Below the pieces are notes generated by a model. That model searched no databases. It worked only from the letters and a program-made list of their open reading frames with translations, and was not told the DNA's origin. From positions 186,001 to 250,000 of the forward strand of contig NZ_LMQB01000023.1 in NCBI RefSeq assembly GCF_001424045.1: DNA of 64,000 nt, in the 5' to 3' direction. Of this stretch, positions 26,591-34,987 are shown in pieces. How positions within the stretch are numbered: position 1 is the first letter of the stretch; each line of letters begins with the position of its first letter. The stretch is from Rhizobium sp. Leaf371. GTDB taxonomy: Bacteria > Pseudomonadota > Alphaproteobacteria > Rhizobiales > Rhizobiaceae. Position numbers and translations under genes: made by a program.

Positions 26591-27649
26591 TCAAGCTGCC
26601 TGGATGGCCGAGACCTGCCACTGCGTGTTGGGGCGGCGGAAGAAGGTCCAGACTTCCGTAGCTTCGGTCGGGCGATCCGGGTCGCCTTCGACGACCTTGC
26701 CGGTGTCGCGGTCGCGGGTCACGTCGATGCTCTCGTAGCGCATCGCAACCGTTGCGAACTCGCCGGCGTCCTCTCTCCAGGATTCGGACAGATCGCCCTG
26801 GAGAAGACGGACATCGCGAACCTCGTTGCGCAGACCCTTCGTGGCATTCTCGCTCAGTTCTTCCGCGAGCCAGGACATGGCTTCCGGTGTCGTCAGGCGG
26901 CGCAGCGCACCATAGTCTTCCGCGCCATAGGCTGTCTGAACATCCTTGAGCATGGTCTCGAAACGTTCCAAATCGGCCTGACCGATGCCGAGTTCGTCCG
27001 AGACGGCGGCGGAGCGGGCCGGCTGCGCCTGCGGTACGGCACCGCCGCCGATCCGCGGGATGGCAAAACCGGGACCGCGCGCGGCCTGTGCATTGCCGCG
27101 CTGCGGATCGTTTGCCGCCTCGCGGGCATAGCCGTTATAGCCGTTGTTGTTCGGATTGCCGCCGGCAGCGCCAGCACCGGCACCGGCACGACCGGTCGCG
27201 GGCTGCTGCTGGCGATTGCGCAGGAAACGCATCAGCAGCATCGCGGCACCGGCGATCAGCGCCAGCTGCAGCAGCATGCCGAGGAAGCCAGCCGCACCGC
27301 CAAAGCCGTTGCCCATCATCATGCCGAGCAGACCGCCGAGCGCGAGACCGCCGAGCAGCGAACCACCGAAGCCGCCGAAGAAGCCGCCGGGACGACGCGC
27401 CGGCGCAGTCTGGGCAGCACCCGGCTGGTTCTGGGCAGCATTCGGGCGCGTTGCCTGCGGCGTCATGGTGCGGTCGATCGGCGCCGTGGTATTCGGCGCC
27501 GTGCGGGTGACGGGCGGTGCAGAGAAGGTGCGCGTGCCGCGGCTACCAAAGCCGCCACCTGCTCGGCGCGCTTCGGCGAAATCCGTCGCCGTGATGACGA
27601 GCGTCATCGCAACCGCCGACAAAACCGCAAACTTCTTCAATCCTGACAT
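26591..27649 (-). CDS. Tim44-like domain protein
   Basis: 352 residues. An N-terminal signal sequence (LSAVAMTLVITATDFAEA) is followed by a low-complexity Gly/Pro/Ala region, a glycine-rich hydrophobic stretch (about 88-145) with one or more membrane passes, a second disordered part, and a C-terminal Tim44 domain (about 220-350) beginning FETMLKDVQTAYGAEDYGALRR. Bacterial Tim44-domain proteins are membrane proteins of unsettled role, related to the lipid-binding domain of mitochondrial Tim44. Single gene with a strong terminator after it. Confidence 0.9.
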   Translation of the reverse strand: MSGLKKFAVLSAVAMTLVITATDFAEARRAGGGFGSRGTRTFSAPPVTRTAPNTTAPIDRTMTPQATRPNAAQNQPGAAQTAPARRPGGFFGGFGGSLLGGLALGGLLGMMMGNGFGGAAGFLGMLLQLALIAGAAMLLMRFLRNRQQQPATGRAGAGAGAAGGNPNNNGYNGYAREAANDPQRGNAQAARGPGFAIPRIGGGAVPQAQPARSAAVSDELGIGQADLERFETMLKDVQTAYGAEDYGALRRLTTPEAMSWLAEELSENATKGLRNEVRDVRLLQGDLSESWREDAGEFATVAMRYESIDVTRDRDTGKVVEGDPDRPTEATEVWTFFRRPNTQWQVSAIQAA

Positions 27650-27833
27650 GCCTCATCCCCATTATCGTTCAACCGGGTCGAGAGACCCGCATGCTGGATA
27701 TATGGGCATAAGCACGGCGTCTTGAAAGGGTTTTGCGCCGCGTTCACGAAAACGGCATCGCCCGTGAGAGGGTTTCCCGTCACGATCCCGGCGTTCGCAC
27801 GCGGGCTGCGCCTTCCGTCCCTCCACGCCGTTG

Positions 27834-28865
27834 TCAGTTCGTGAGGTCGTAAGGAACGCGGTAGCCGTTCGTCTCCAGCCAGGCGATCAGGGCTTTCGGC
27901 TCATCCGTCTGAATGATGGTGGCGCCGCGGTCGATCCAGAAGCCCCAGCTTTCCAACGGCTTGCCCTCAATCACGGCCCGCTCGTCGCCGCGGCCGCCCG
28001 CCTGCATGCCCGGCGCCCGGTTGATGATCGTATAGGTGTTGACCCATTGGTGCCAGTTTCCCCGGATCGCGGCGGCGCGGGCCTTTGCGGAGAAGAGAAC
28101 GCCGCCATCGGTCGTCTGCGGTGCGTCGTCGGCGTGCCAGTTGACCAGTTCCGCCGCCGGCGCGCCAAAGCTCGCCGTTGCCTTCGCCATGAAATCCGCA
28201 TCGTGCACGGCGTCGTCCGCCAGGATCGGCAGGAAGGTCACATCGGGACCGATCGCGGTCATCACCGCTTTTGCCTCGGCGATCCGCTTGTCGTTCCAGA
28301 GGTTTTCCTTGACGAGGATCTGCTCCGCCATGCCCAGCTTACGGGCGAGCATGGCGACCTCGGGCAGGATGTCCGGCGTCAGCTTGTTGTCGATGTTGAC
28401 AAGGATGCGGCCGCGGGTCGCCAGCAGGGCCTCCTCCAGGGTCGGGACCGTCTCCTCCGTCGCGCGACCATCGGCTTCGACCACGAGGCGGCAGGTCCGG
28501 AGCGTCGCCAGCGGCGTCTTGCGGGTTTCGCCGCGACAGGTCGTCGTGCGATCGAGAAAGTCGTCATGCATGAGAACGAGCGTGCCGTCGGATGACTTGC
28601 GAATGTCGAGTTCGATCATCTCGGCACCGAGCGCGATGGCGTTGCGAATCGCATCAAGCGAATTCTCCGCCCGGATCATGCGGCCGTTTTCCTTCCAGCC
28701 CGTCCGGTGCGCGACCACCAGGATATGGCTGCGCCAAGCGTTGGCATTCTGCAGCCGGTCGAGGATCTGGATGGTCCGCGTATTATCGACCGCCCGAGCT
28801 GGCCAGGTGGCGACGACGGCGACGCAGCAGGCGACTGCGGAAAGAAGGACACCGGTCCAGCGCAT
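27834..28865 (-). CDS. Periplasmic glycerophosphodiester phosphodiesterase family protein
   Basis: 343 residues. A signal peptide (VLLSAVACCVAVVATWPARA) precedes a GDPD TIM-barrel: catalytic region VVAHRTGWKENGR, the metal-binding pair in AENSLDAI and EMIELDIRKSSDG, and the second histidine in LVLMHDD. The family hydrolyses glycerophosphodiesters to glycerol-3-phosphate and an alcohol; an insertion of about 30 residues after the first metal motif (TTTCRGETRKTPLATL) is usual in this branch. Not linked to the phosphate regulon in this window. Single gene. Confidence 0.9.
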   Translation of the reverse strand: MRWTGVLLSAVACCVAVVATWPARAVDNTRTIQILDRLQNANAWRSHILVVAHRTGWKENGRMIRAENSLDAIRNAIALGAEMIELDIRKSSDGTLVLMHDDFLDRTTTCRGETRKTPLATLRTCRLVVEADGRATEETVPTLEEALLATRGRILVNIDNKLTPDILPEVAMLARKLGMAEQILVKENLWNDKRIAEAKAVMTAIGPDVTFLPILADDAVHDADFMAKATASFGAPAAELVNWHADDAPQTTDGGVLFSAKARAAAIRGNWHQWVNTYTIINRAPGMQAGGRGDERAVIEGKPLESWGFWIDRGATIIQTDEPKALIAWLETNGYRVPYDLTN

Positions 28866-28991
28866 CGTGCAAGCCCTTTGGACGGTTGCGGGTCCGCTGG
28901 GCTTAGAATCCGGCCGTGACAGCGCCGTGAAGCTGCGATGACGGGAGCATGAAGTCTGCCGGGTTGCTGCAGACCGCGCTTTGGCCTCAGT

Positions 28992-29423
28992 CTATCGGGA
29001 CGCCTCGTTTGCCCGCATCGGCATGCTGTCGATCAGGCCGAACAGCTGGTCCGGGGCCACTGGTCTGTCGGCGCGGAGCTTGATGCCGCCGTCCTTGCCG
29101 ATGAGGATCGCGGCGAAGCGGGTGTCCTCCTCGATGCCGGCGTCCTTGCGCAGCTCTGCCGCCGTCGCGGTGCCGGCTGCGCCGAAGATGGGCTTCACCG
29201 CGTCGCCGCTGACCTCGATGATGACCATGTCACGTTCCGAGAGGGCGGGTCGATCCTTGAGGAGCAGGCGTCTCTGCTCGGCGGCATCGGAATTTCCGGG
29301 GTTTGCGAAGACGATCAGGACACGGTTCTTCCAGCCGAAGGCATCCAGACCGGCAGCGACGGCGGGGAACGGGCCACCGGCAACGAGAATGGCAAGGGCT
29401 GTTGCCTTCAGAATGCGGATCAT
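28992..29423 (-). CDS. DUF4174 domain-containing secreted protein
   Basis: 143 residues. A signal peptide (ATALAILVAGGPFPAVA) leads to a thioredoxin-like DUF4174 domain: FGWKNRVLIVFANPGNS, ERDMVIIEVSGD, and FAAILIGKDGGIKLRAD near the end. No CXXC motif is present, so it is not a redox enzyme of the usual kind. An AAAGGAG ribosome site precedes the start. Function unknown. It lies downstream of mntH on the same strand with a terminator-like hairpin between them. Confidence 0.87.
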   Translation of the reverse strand: MIRILKATALAILVAGGPFPAVAAGLDAFGWKNRVLIVFANPGNSDAAEQRRLLLKDRPALSERDMVIIEVSGDAVKPIFGAAGTATAAELRKDAGIEEDTRFAAILIGKDGGIKLRADRPVAPDQLFGLIDSMPMRANEASR

Positions 29424-29442
29424 CGGTGATCTCCTTTAAACA

Positions 29443-29472
29443 CGGAACGCCGCGCAGCCGCACGGCGTTCCG
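29443..29472 (-). terminator. Terminator hairpin after mntH
   Basis: Perfect 10-bp inverted repeat CGGAACGCCG (29443-29452) / CGGCGTTCCG (29463-29472), followed leftward by TGTTT. It separates mntH from the DUF4174 gene. Confidence 0.65.
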
Positions 29473-29498
29473 TCACATCCCCGTCAGTCGCGGCTCGG

Positions 29499-29546
29499 AT
29501 TCAGGCGAGACCTTATTCGGGCGAGACCCGATTCAGGCGAGAAACG
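29499..29546. repeat. Three tandem 16-bp repeats across the mntH stop codon
   Basis: ATTCAGGCGAGA (29499-29510), ATTCGGGCGAGA (29515-29526) and ATTCAGGCGAGA (29531-29542) recur at an exact 16-bp period, with unlike 4-bp spacers. The mntH stop codon lies in the third copy; the others are in the 3' untranslated region. Confidence 0.75.
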
Positions 29547-30900
29547 TCTCGTAGAGCAGCTTGAGATTGAGCACGACGATGATGCTGGCGACGATCCAGG
29601 CGAGCGCGCCGACCCAGCGAGAGACGACGAAGGTGCCCATCTTCTCGCGGTCGGTGACGAAGCTGACGAGCGGGATGACGGCGAAGGGCAGTTGCATGGA
29701 AAGCACGACCTGGCTCAGCACCAGCAGCTCTGCCGTGCCGCTTTCACCATAGAGATAGGTGATGACGACGACCGGCACGATCGCGATGCCGCGGGTGATC
29801 AGACGGCGGGCCCAATTGGGGATGGTCAGCCGCAGAAACCCTTCCATGACGATCTGGCCGGCGAGCGTTGCGGTCACCGTCGAGTTGAGGCCGGAGGCGA
29901 GAAGTGCCACGGCAAAGAGCGTCGAGGCGATGCCGAGACCGAGCAGCGGCGAGAGAAGCTCATAGGCCTGCTCGATTTCCGCGACATCGGTGCGGCCGTT
30001 GGCATGAAAGACGGAGGCCGCGACGATGAGAATGGCGGCATTGATGAACAGTGCCAGCATGAGGGCGATCGTGCTGTCGAGCGTTGCCCACTTGATAGCC
30101 TCGCGCTTGCCCGGTTCGGTGCGCTCGAACTTGCGCGTCTGGACGATGGACGAGTGGAGGTAGAGATTGTGCGGCATGACGGTCGCGCCGATGATGCCGA
30201 TGGCGATGTAGAGCATGGCCGGATTGGTGACGACCTCCGTCGACGGCAGGAAGCCCTGGAGAACGGCCGCGACCGGCGGTGCCGCCGCTGCGATCTGGAC
30301 GACGAAGCAGAGGGCGATGATGCCGAGCAGTGCCATGACGAAGGCTTCCAGGAAGCGAAAGCCCTTCTGCATCAGATAGAGAAGCAGGATCGCGTCGAGA
30401 GCGGTGATCAGCGCGCCGGCGATCAGGGGTATGCCGAACAGTAGCTTCAGCGCGATCGCCGTGCCGATGACCTCGGCAAGATCGCAGGCGATGATGGCGA
30501 GTTCGCAGGCGATCCAGAGGACGAAGCCGACGGGCTTCGGATAGGCATCGCGACAGGCCTGTGCCAGATCGCGGCCGGTGGCGATGCCGAGACGCGCGGC
30601 CAGCGCCTGCAGCAGGATGGCCATGAGATTGGAGAGAAGAATGACCGTGAGCAGCGTGTAGCCGAACTGGGCGCCACCGGCGATGTCGGTCGCCCAGTTG
30701 CCCGGGTCCATATAGCCGACGGACACCATGTAGCCCGGGCCGACGAAGGCAAGGAACCGCCGGAACCACGTACCGCCTGTCGGCACCGCTATGGTCGAAT
30801 GCACGTCGGCGAGGCTCTGCCGCCCCTCTTCTTCCGAATGATTGAAACGCCAGCTGGGGCGGGTTTCGCGCTGGTTCAGAAGAATTTCGGGGGTGGCCAT
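29533..30900 (-). CDS. mntH: Nramp-family manganese transporter
   Basis: 455-residue inner-membrane divalent-metal/H+ symporter with about 11 helices. The metal-binding motif of helix 1 (DPGNWATD) and the helix 6 motif (MPHNLYLHS) are both intact, as in Mn2+-selective MntH. It is divergent from mntR across a 260-bp region with two candidate operators, as expected for a MntR-repressed gene. Three 16-bp repeats overlap its stop codon and a hairpin follows. Confidence 0.95.
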   Translation of the reverse strand: MATPEILLNQRETRPSWRFNHSEEEGRQSLADVHSTIAVPTGGTWFRRFLAFVGPGYMVSVGYMDPGNWATDIAGGAQFGYTLLTVILLSNLMAILLQALAARLGIATGRDLAQACRDAYPKPVGFVLWIACELAIIACDLAEVIGTAIALKLLFGIPLIAGALITALDAILLLYLMQKGFRFLEAFVMALLGIIALCFVVQIAAAAPPVAAVLQGFLPSTEVVTNPAMLYIAIGIIGATVMPHNLYLHSSIVQTRKFERTEPGKREAIKWATLDSTIALMLALFINAAILIVAASVFHANGRTDVAEIEQAYELLSPLLGLGIASTLFAVALLASGLNSTVTATLAGQIVMEGFLRLTIPNWARRLITRGIAIVPVVVITYLYGESGTAELLVLSQVVLSMQLPFAVIPLVSFVTDREKMGTFVVSRWVGALAWIVASIIVVLNLKLLYETFLA

Positions 30901-31160
30901 CGGGGCAGTCTCCGGATGCGGATCGGCGTCAATAGGCCAAAACTAGGGCAGGCCCCAACATTATGCAATAGGCTATATTTCATCGACCTTGCTTTTTTCC
31001 GCAGTGCAGCGTCAATCTCTGTTGCCCCTCGCACGGCAGACCCTCGCCCGATTGTGGAGGCGCGCAGAAACCCATTCGGCAAATCCCGGCTTGCATGCTA
31101 GACACGCGAAAACCGGATGCATGTGACGTTTGACATGCGAACTCGAAGGATCAGGAATAC
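30901..31160. promoter_or_regulatory. mntH-mntR divergent control region with candidate MntR operators
   Basis: 260 bp. Near mntH, 30957-30980 ends in GGCTATATTT, nine of ten bases like the right half of the E. coli MntR box; the left half is poor. Near mntR, 31119-31138 is GCATGT-N8-ACATGC, a perfect inverted repeat 22 bp before the GTG start. No other gene is supported here. Confidence 0.4.
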
Positions 31161-31610
31161 GTGGCGCGCAGAACCATTCCCCGCGCGGATCCCCTTCCCG
31201 ACGCGGACACGCACTCCGAAGGCTTCCGCCAGACGCGGCAGGCGCTGCGCGGCGCCCTTGTCGAGGATTATGTCGAGCTGATTGCCGACCTGATCGATGA
31301 CGGCAACGAAGCCCGGCAGGTCGATATCGCCGCCCGCCTCGGCGTGGCGCAGCCGACCGTCGCCAAGATGCTGGCGCGGCTCGCGGCCGATGGTCTCGTC
31401 TCGCGAAAGCCCTATCGCGGTGTCTTCCTGACGGAGGCCGGGCAGAAGATGGCCGCCGAAAGCCGCGAGCGGCACCAGACCGTGGAACAGTTTCTGCGTT
31501 GTCTCGGGGTCAGCCCGGAAACGGCCCGCGTGGATGCCGAAGGCATCGAGCACCATGTCAGCGACGAGACGCTCGCCGCCTTTCGCCGGCTGATCGCCGA
31601 CCGGTCCTAG
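31161..31610 (+). CDS. mntR: Manganese-responsive regulator MntR
   Basis: 149-residue DtxR-family metalloregulator, closely similar to E. coli MntR over its length: [20 protein letters not shown], winged helix [18 protein letters not shown] and the metal-binding helix [30 protein letters not shown] with the H, E and C ligands in place. With bound Mn2+ it should repress the divergent mntH. The start is GTG at 31161; no ATG fits. A palindrome 22 bp upstream may serve autoregulation. Confidence 0.93.
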   Translation: MARRTIPRADPLPDADTHSEGFRQTRQALRGALVEDYVELIADLIDDGNEARQVDIAARLGVAQPTVAKMLARLAADGLVSRKPYRGVFLTEAGQKMAAESRERHQTVEQFLRCLGVSPETARVDAEGIEHHVSDETLAAFRRLIADRS

Positions 31611-31649
31611 GACATTTCCGCGATCTTTGTTTTTGCCGCATGGTCCGAC

Positions 31650-31671
31650 GCCGAAGCGATCCCGCTTCGGC
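31650..31671. terminator. Hairpin between convergent mntR and chaA-like genes
   Basis: Perfect 9-bp stem GCCGAAGCG (31650-31658) / CGCTTCGGC (31663-31671) with a 4-nt loop, in the 70-bp gap between the two stop codons. No T run follows on either strand, so termination is only probable. Confidence 0.5.
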
Positions 31672-31680
31672 TGGAAGGCT

Positions 31681-32775
31681 CTAGAGCCCCAGGCAGGACA
31701 GCATGATGAAGGTGGCGAACAGCACGAAATGCGTCATGCCCTCGATGGCATTGGTCTCGCCGTCGTTGAGATTGATCGCGGCGACGATCAGCGTGATGGT
31801 GATCATCACCGTCTGCACCGGGGTCATCGCCATAATGAAGGGCTGGCCGGTATAGAGGGCGATCGCCTCCATGACCGGAACGGTGAGGATGACCGTGGAG
31901 AGCGAGGCGCCGAGGGCGATGTTGACCACCGACTGCATGTGATTGGCAAGCGCCGAGCGCATGGCCGTCATGATCTCGGGCGCGGCCGAAATGGCGGCAA
32001 CGACGATGGCGGCGAGCACCGGCGGCGCGCCCGTTCCCTCCAGCCCGGTATTCAACAGCGTCGACATGATTTCGGCGAGGACGCCGATGACGACGATGCC
32101 GAAGACGAGAATGCCGATCGAGAGCGTCGTGCTCTGGGGCTCATCGACATGACCGGCAGCACTTTCGCGGCGTGTCTTCGGATAGCTGTAACTGAAGAAA
32201 TAGCTGTGCGCGCCGACCTGCATGCGCAGGAACACGGTGTAGAGCATGATCATGGCGACGATGGTGAAGGCGGAATAGAAGTGCCATTTCGCCTGCGGAA
32301 TGAACTCGGGCACGATCATGGAAATGCCCATGGCCGTGAGGATCATCACGCAATAGGTGCGGCTGGAGTCGTCGTTATAGGGCTGTTCGCCATGCTTCAG
32401 TCCACCGAGGAGCGCTGCGATGCCGAGAATGCCGTTGATGTCGAGCATGACGGCGGAATAGATCGTGTCGCGCACCAGCGTCGGCGAGCTTTCCGACGAG
32501 CTCATCATGATCGCGAGAATGACCACTTCGACCAGCACCGCCGACAGTGTCAGGATCATCGTGCCATAGGGATCTCCGACCTTGGTCGCCAGCCGTTCCG
32601 CATGGTGCGCGACCCGCATCGATGCAAGGATGATGGCGGCGATGAGGAACACGGCACCGGCGAGAGAAGCGGCCTGCCCCATGCCGATCAGGCTGTGTTC
32701 GGCCGAAAATCCGGCGATACCGGCCGCGATCGCAACGAGAATAAGCCGCTCTGAGCGGATGAGGGTGGAAAGCAC
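31681..32775 (-). CDS. Calcium/proton antiporter, ChaA/y4hA-type
   Basis: 364-residue membrane protein of the Ca2+:cation antiporter superfamily with about 11 helices in two inverted repeats. The acidic repeat segments SAVLVEVVILAIMM and AISAAPEIMTAMRSAL carry the ion-binding glutamates. It resembles the rhizobial ionic transporter y4hA and E. coli ChaA. The start is a GTG at 32775 with GAGG upstream. It converges with mntR. Ion preference is inferred from family. Confidence 0.9.
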   Translation of the reverse strand: MLSTLIRSERLILVAIAAGIAGFSAEHSLIGMGQAASLAGAVFLIAAIILASMRVAHHAERLATKVGDPYGTMILTLSAVLVEVVILAIMMSSSESSPTLVRDTIYSAVMLDINGILGIAALLGGLKHGEQPYNDDSSRTYCVMILTAMGISMIVPEFIPQAKWHFYSAFTIVAMIMLYTVFLRMQVGAHSYFFSYSYPKTRRESAAGHVDEPQSTTLSIGILVFGIVVIGVLAEIMSTLLNTGLEGTGAPPVLAAIVVAAISAAPEIMTAMRSALANHMQSVVNIALGASLSTVILTVPVMEAIALYTGQPFIMAMTPVQTVMITITLIVAAINLNDGETNAIEGMTHFVLFATFIMLSCLGL

Positions 32776-33009
32776 GGCGCCTCGCTCGTCTGGATGCTGA
32801 TGCGGCCCGAACGGCCTTCAATGGTCTGAAAATGCAAGTATAGGTGCCACGACCGGCATTTCAACGAAACCACCCTGCGCAGCGATCAAGGATTATTTTC
32901 CTCGCATTCTTTACTTGATGCTGATTTTTGGCTAGTGTCCTTCCGGATAGAGGAGAGGTTCCGCTTCCCCGGATCGAGCATCCGGACCTTCCACCAGGAC
33001 ATCGGGTCG

Positions 33010-33669
33010 ATGCTGTCACATGAGCGTATCTGGCATGCGATAGACGCCTTGGCGGAGCGGCACCAGATGTCGCCCTCGGGACTTGCCCGCCGTGCCGGCC
33101 TTGATCCGACATCGTTCAACAAATCCAAGCGCCAGTCCGCCGATGGACGCGAGCGCTGGCCGTCCACCGAATCCATTGCCAAGGTTCTCGACGCCACCGG
33201 CTCGACGATCAGTCAGTTCATGGAATTCCTGCGCCCGGAGGGCGACAAGAGAGTAAACGGCGTGGAGACGCTGGCGCCGTCGAGCGCCATTCCGCTTCTC
33301 GGCTTTGCCCAGGCGGGTGCCGGCGGCTTTTTCGACGATGGCGGCTTTCCCGCAGGCCAGGGCTGGGATGTGGTCGATTTTCCTGCAGCCGGCACGAAGG
33401 CGGGCGTCTATGCGCTGGAAATCCAGGGCGACAGCATGCAGCCGCTTTATCGGGACGGCGACGTTCTGATCGTGGAGCCTGGCGCGCAGGTCCGTCGCGG
33501 AGACCGTGTCGTGGTCAAGACCACCGAAGGCGAGGTCATGGCCAAGGTGCTGATGCGCCAGAGCGCGCGCAGCATCGATCTTCACTCCCTCAACCCCGAG
33601 CATCCGAACCGCAGCTTCGACCTTTCCGAGGTGGAGTGGATCGCCCGGATCATCTGGGCGAGCCAGTAG
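33010..33669 (+). CDS. XRE-type HTH regulator with S24/LexA-like autocleavage domain
   Basis: 219 residues. The N-terminal helix-turn-helix (about 5-75, SPSGLARRAGLDPTSFNKSK) is fused to an S24 peptidase-like domain (about 90-215), as in phage CI and LexA. The catalytic serine is S142 (QGDSMQP) and the partner lysine is probably K179 (GEVMAKVL); an Ala-Gly pair near 102-103 could be the cleavage site. No other phage gene is nearby, so it is a chromosomal regulator, not a prophage remnant. It may autoregulate or control the next genes, 13 bp downstream. Target unknown. Confidence 0.87.
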   Translation: MLSHERIWHAIDALAERHQMSPSGLARRAGLDPTSFNKSKRQSADGRERWPSTESIAKVLDATGSTISQFMEFLRPEGDKRVNGVETLAPSSAIPLLGFAQAGAGGFFDDGGFPAGQGWDVVDFPAAGTKAGVYALEIQGDSMQPLYRDGDVLIVEPGAQVRRGDRVVVKTTEGEVMAKVLMRQSARSIDLHSLNPEHPNRSFDLSEVEWIARIIWASQ

Positions 33670-33682
33670 GACCGTTTTCCTC

Positions 33683-34447
33683 ATGCACGCTTCCCTGCTC
33701 CGCATCGGCGGCCCTACGCTCTGCGTCATCCTGACCATCGGCCTGCTTCTGGCCGGCAAATCGGCCATCACGGGCGTGGAGAGTGCGGCCGTGCCCGACA
33801 TGGCGCTGGAAACGCCCGACCTCAGCGACGTTCCCACGATCGGCGAAGAGCCCGCCGGGAGCGCAGACGTGCCCGCCGATCCCGGCATGGAGGCGATGCC
33901 GTTTTCGCCCGATGCGCCGACGGCGAATGGTGGCGTGAGCCCTAAGGTCGCTCCGGAACCGCCCGCCGTCGATACCGCACCGCTTGCGCCGCCAAGTGCT
34001 GCGCCAGCCGATCCGGCGCCTTCCCCAGCACCTCTCACGGAGGCTATTCTTCGGCATCCCGTGGCGCTGTCGGCAGGCCTGATCCAGTTCGACGGACGGA
34101 CGATCCAGCTTGCGGGCATCAAGCCGCAATCGGCCGACCGGATCTGCACATCGACAAGAGGCGACTGGCCGTGCGGCACCGTCGCCCGCACCGCCTTCCG
34201 CAATTTCATCCGCGCACGCGCCTTTACCTGTCAGGTGCCGGCAGGTGACGCGAACGACACGGTGACGGCAAGCTGCAGGGTCGGCACCGACGATCCTGCG
34301 CTCTGGCTTGCCCGCAACGGATGGGCGGAGGTGGATGGAAACGATCCCGACCTGACCGCAGCACTGGAAGCGGCCAAGGCGACGGCCAAGGGTTTTTACC
34401 GCGCCGGCTCCGAGGCCACTCCACCCTCGCCCGGTCCGGCACCTTGA
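33683..34447 (+). CDS. Membrane-anchored thermonuclease-fold protein, probably inactive
   Basis: 254 residues. A single hydrophobic N-terminal segment (LCVILTIGLLLAG), then a long Pro/Ala/acidic linker (about 35-120), then a C-terminal beta-barrel-like region resembling the SNase fold (RTIQLAGIKPQ, CGTVARTAFRNFI, LARNGWAEV). The catalytic Arg/Glu pattern of staphylococcal nuclease is not evident and four cysteines could form disulfides, so it may be a periplasmic non-enzymatic relative. It starts 13 bp after the S24-type regulator, so they are probably cotranscribed. Confidence 0.72.
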   Translation: MHASLLRIGGPTLCVILTIGLLLAGKSAITGVESAAVPDMALETPDLSDVPTIGEEPAGSADVPADPGMEAMPFSPDAPTANGGVSPKVAPEPPAVDTAPLAPPSAAPADPAPSPAPLTEAILRHPVALSAGLIQFDGRTIQLAGIKPQSADRICTSTRGDWPCGTVARTAFRNFIRARAFTCQVPAGDANDTVTASCRVGTDDPALWLARNGWAEVDGNDPDLTAALEAAKATAKGFYRAGSEATPPSPGPAP

Positions 34448-34557
34448 TCTGACGCGCCGGCAGGGCTCCTCTCTTTCGGTCGCGGCAGCTTGAGCCGGTG
34501 CCTTGCAACGATGCGCCTGAGACCATACCTGCGGGACGGATGAACCCCGGAGAACGT

Positions 34558-34968
34558 ATGCCCAAAGCTTTGACCCACCAGGAAGCCCTGATCCATGTGA
34601 TGGTGATGATGTCGGCCGTGGACCGTGCCATGAGCGACGAGGAGATGGAGCGGATCGGCAAGCTTTCCCGCATTCTGCCCGTTTTCGACGATTTCGATCC
34701 GGAGAGCCTCGTGCCCGTGGCACGCAGCAGCGCGACCTTGCTCTCGGCGCCGGAAGGGCTCGACATCCTGTTGGAACTGGTGCGCGAGGCCCTGCCACAG
34801 CGCTTGTTCGAGACCGCCTATGCGCTGGCCGTCGATATCGCCGCGGTCGACCGCAGCGTCCGAACCGAAGAACTGAGGCTCCTTGCCCTGCTGCGCGACC
34901 GGCTCGGCCTTGACAAGCTTGTCTGCGCCGCCATCGAGCGCGGTGCTCAGGCCCGCATGCGCCACTGA
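34558..34968 (+). CDS. TerB-like tellurite resistance family protein
   Basis: 136 residues, all helical, with the TerB pattern of paired acidic helices: IHVMVMMSAVDRAMSDEEM near the start and YALAVDIAAVDRSVRTEE in the second half. Such domains bind metal (probably Ca2+) or act in membrane stress complexes; the tellurite name is historical. The ATG at 34558 follows CGGAGAA; an upstream ATG at 34540 is possible. It is 110 bp after the thermonuclease-fold gene. Confidence 0.85.
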   Translation: MPKALTHQEALIHVMVMMSAVDRAMSDEEMERIGKLSRILPVFDDFDPESLVPVARSSATLLSAPEGLDILLELVREALPQRLFETAYALAVDIAAVDRSVRTEELRLLALLRDRLGLDKLVCAAIERGAQARMRH

Positions 34969-34987
34969 AGGGCGCCAGAAGGTCGGC

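Noticed and set aside
33010-33669. Prophage remnant because of the CI-like regulator
   Set aside because: No integrase, structural, lysis or attachment features lie nearby, and composition matches the chromosome.
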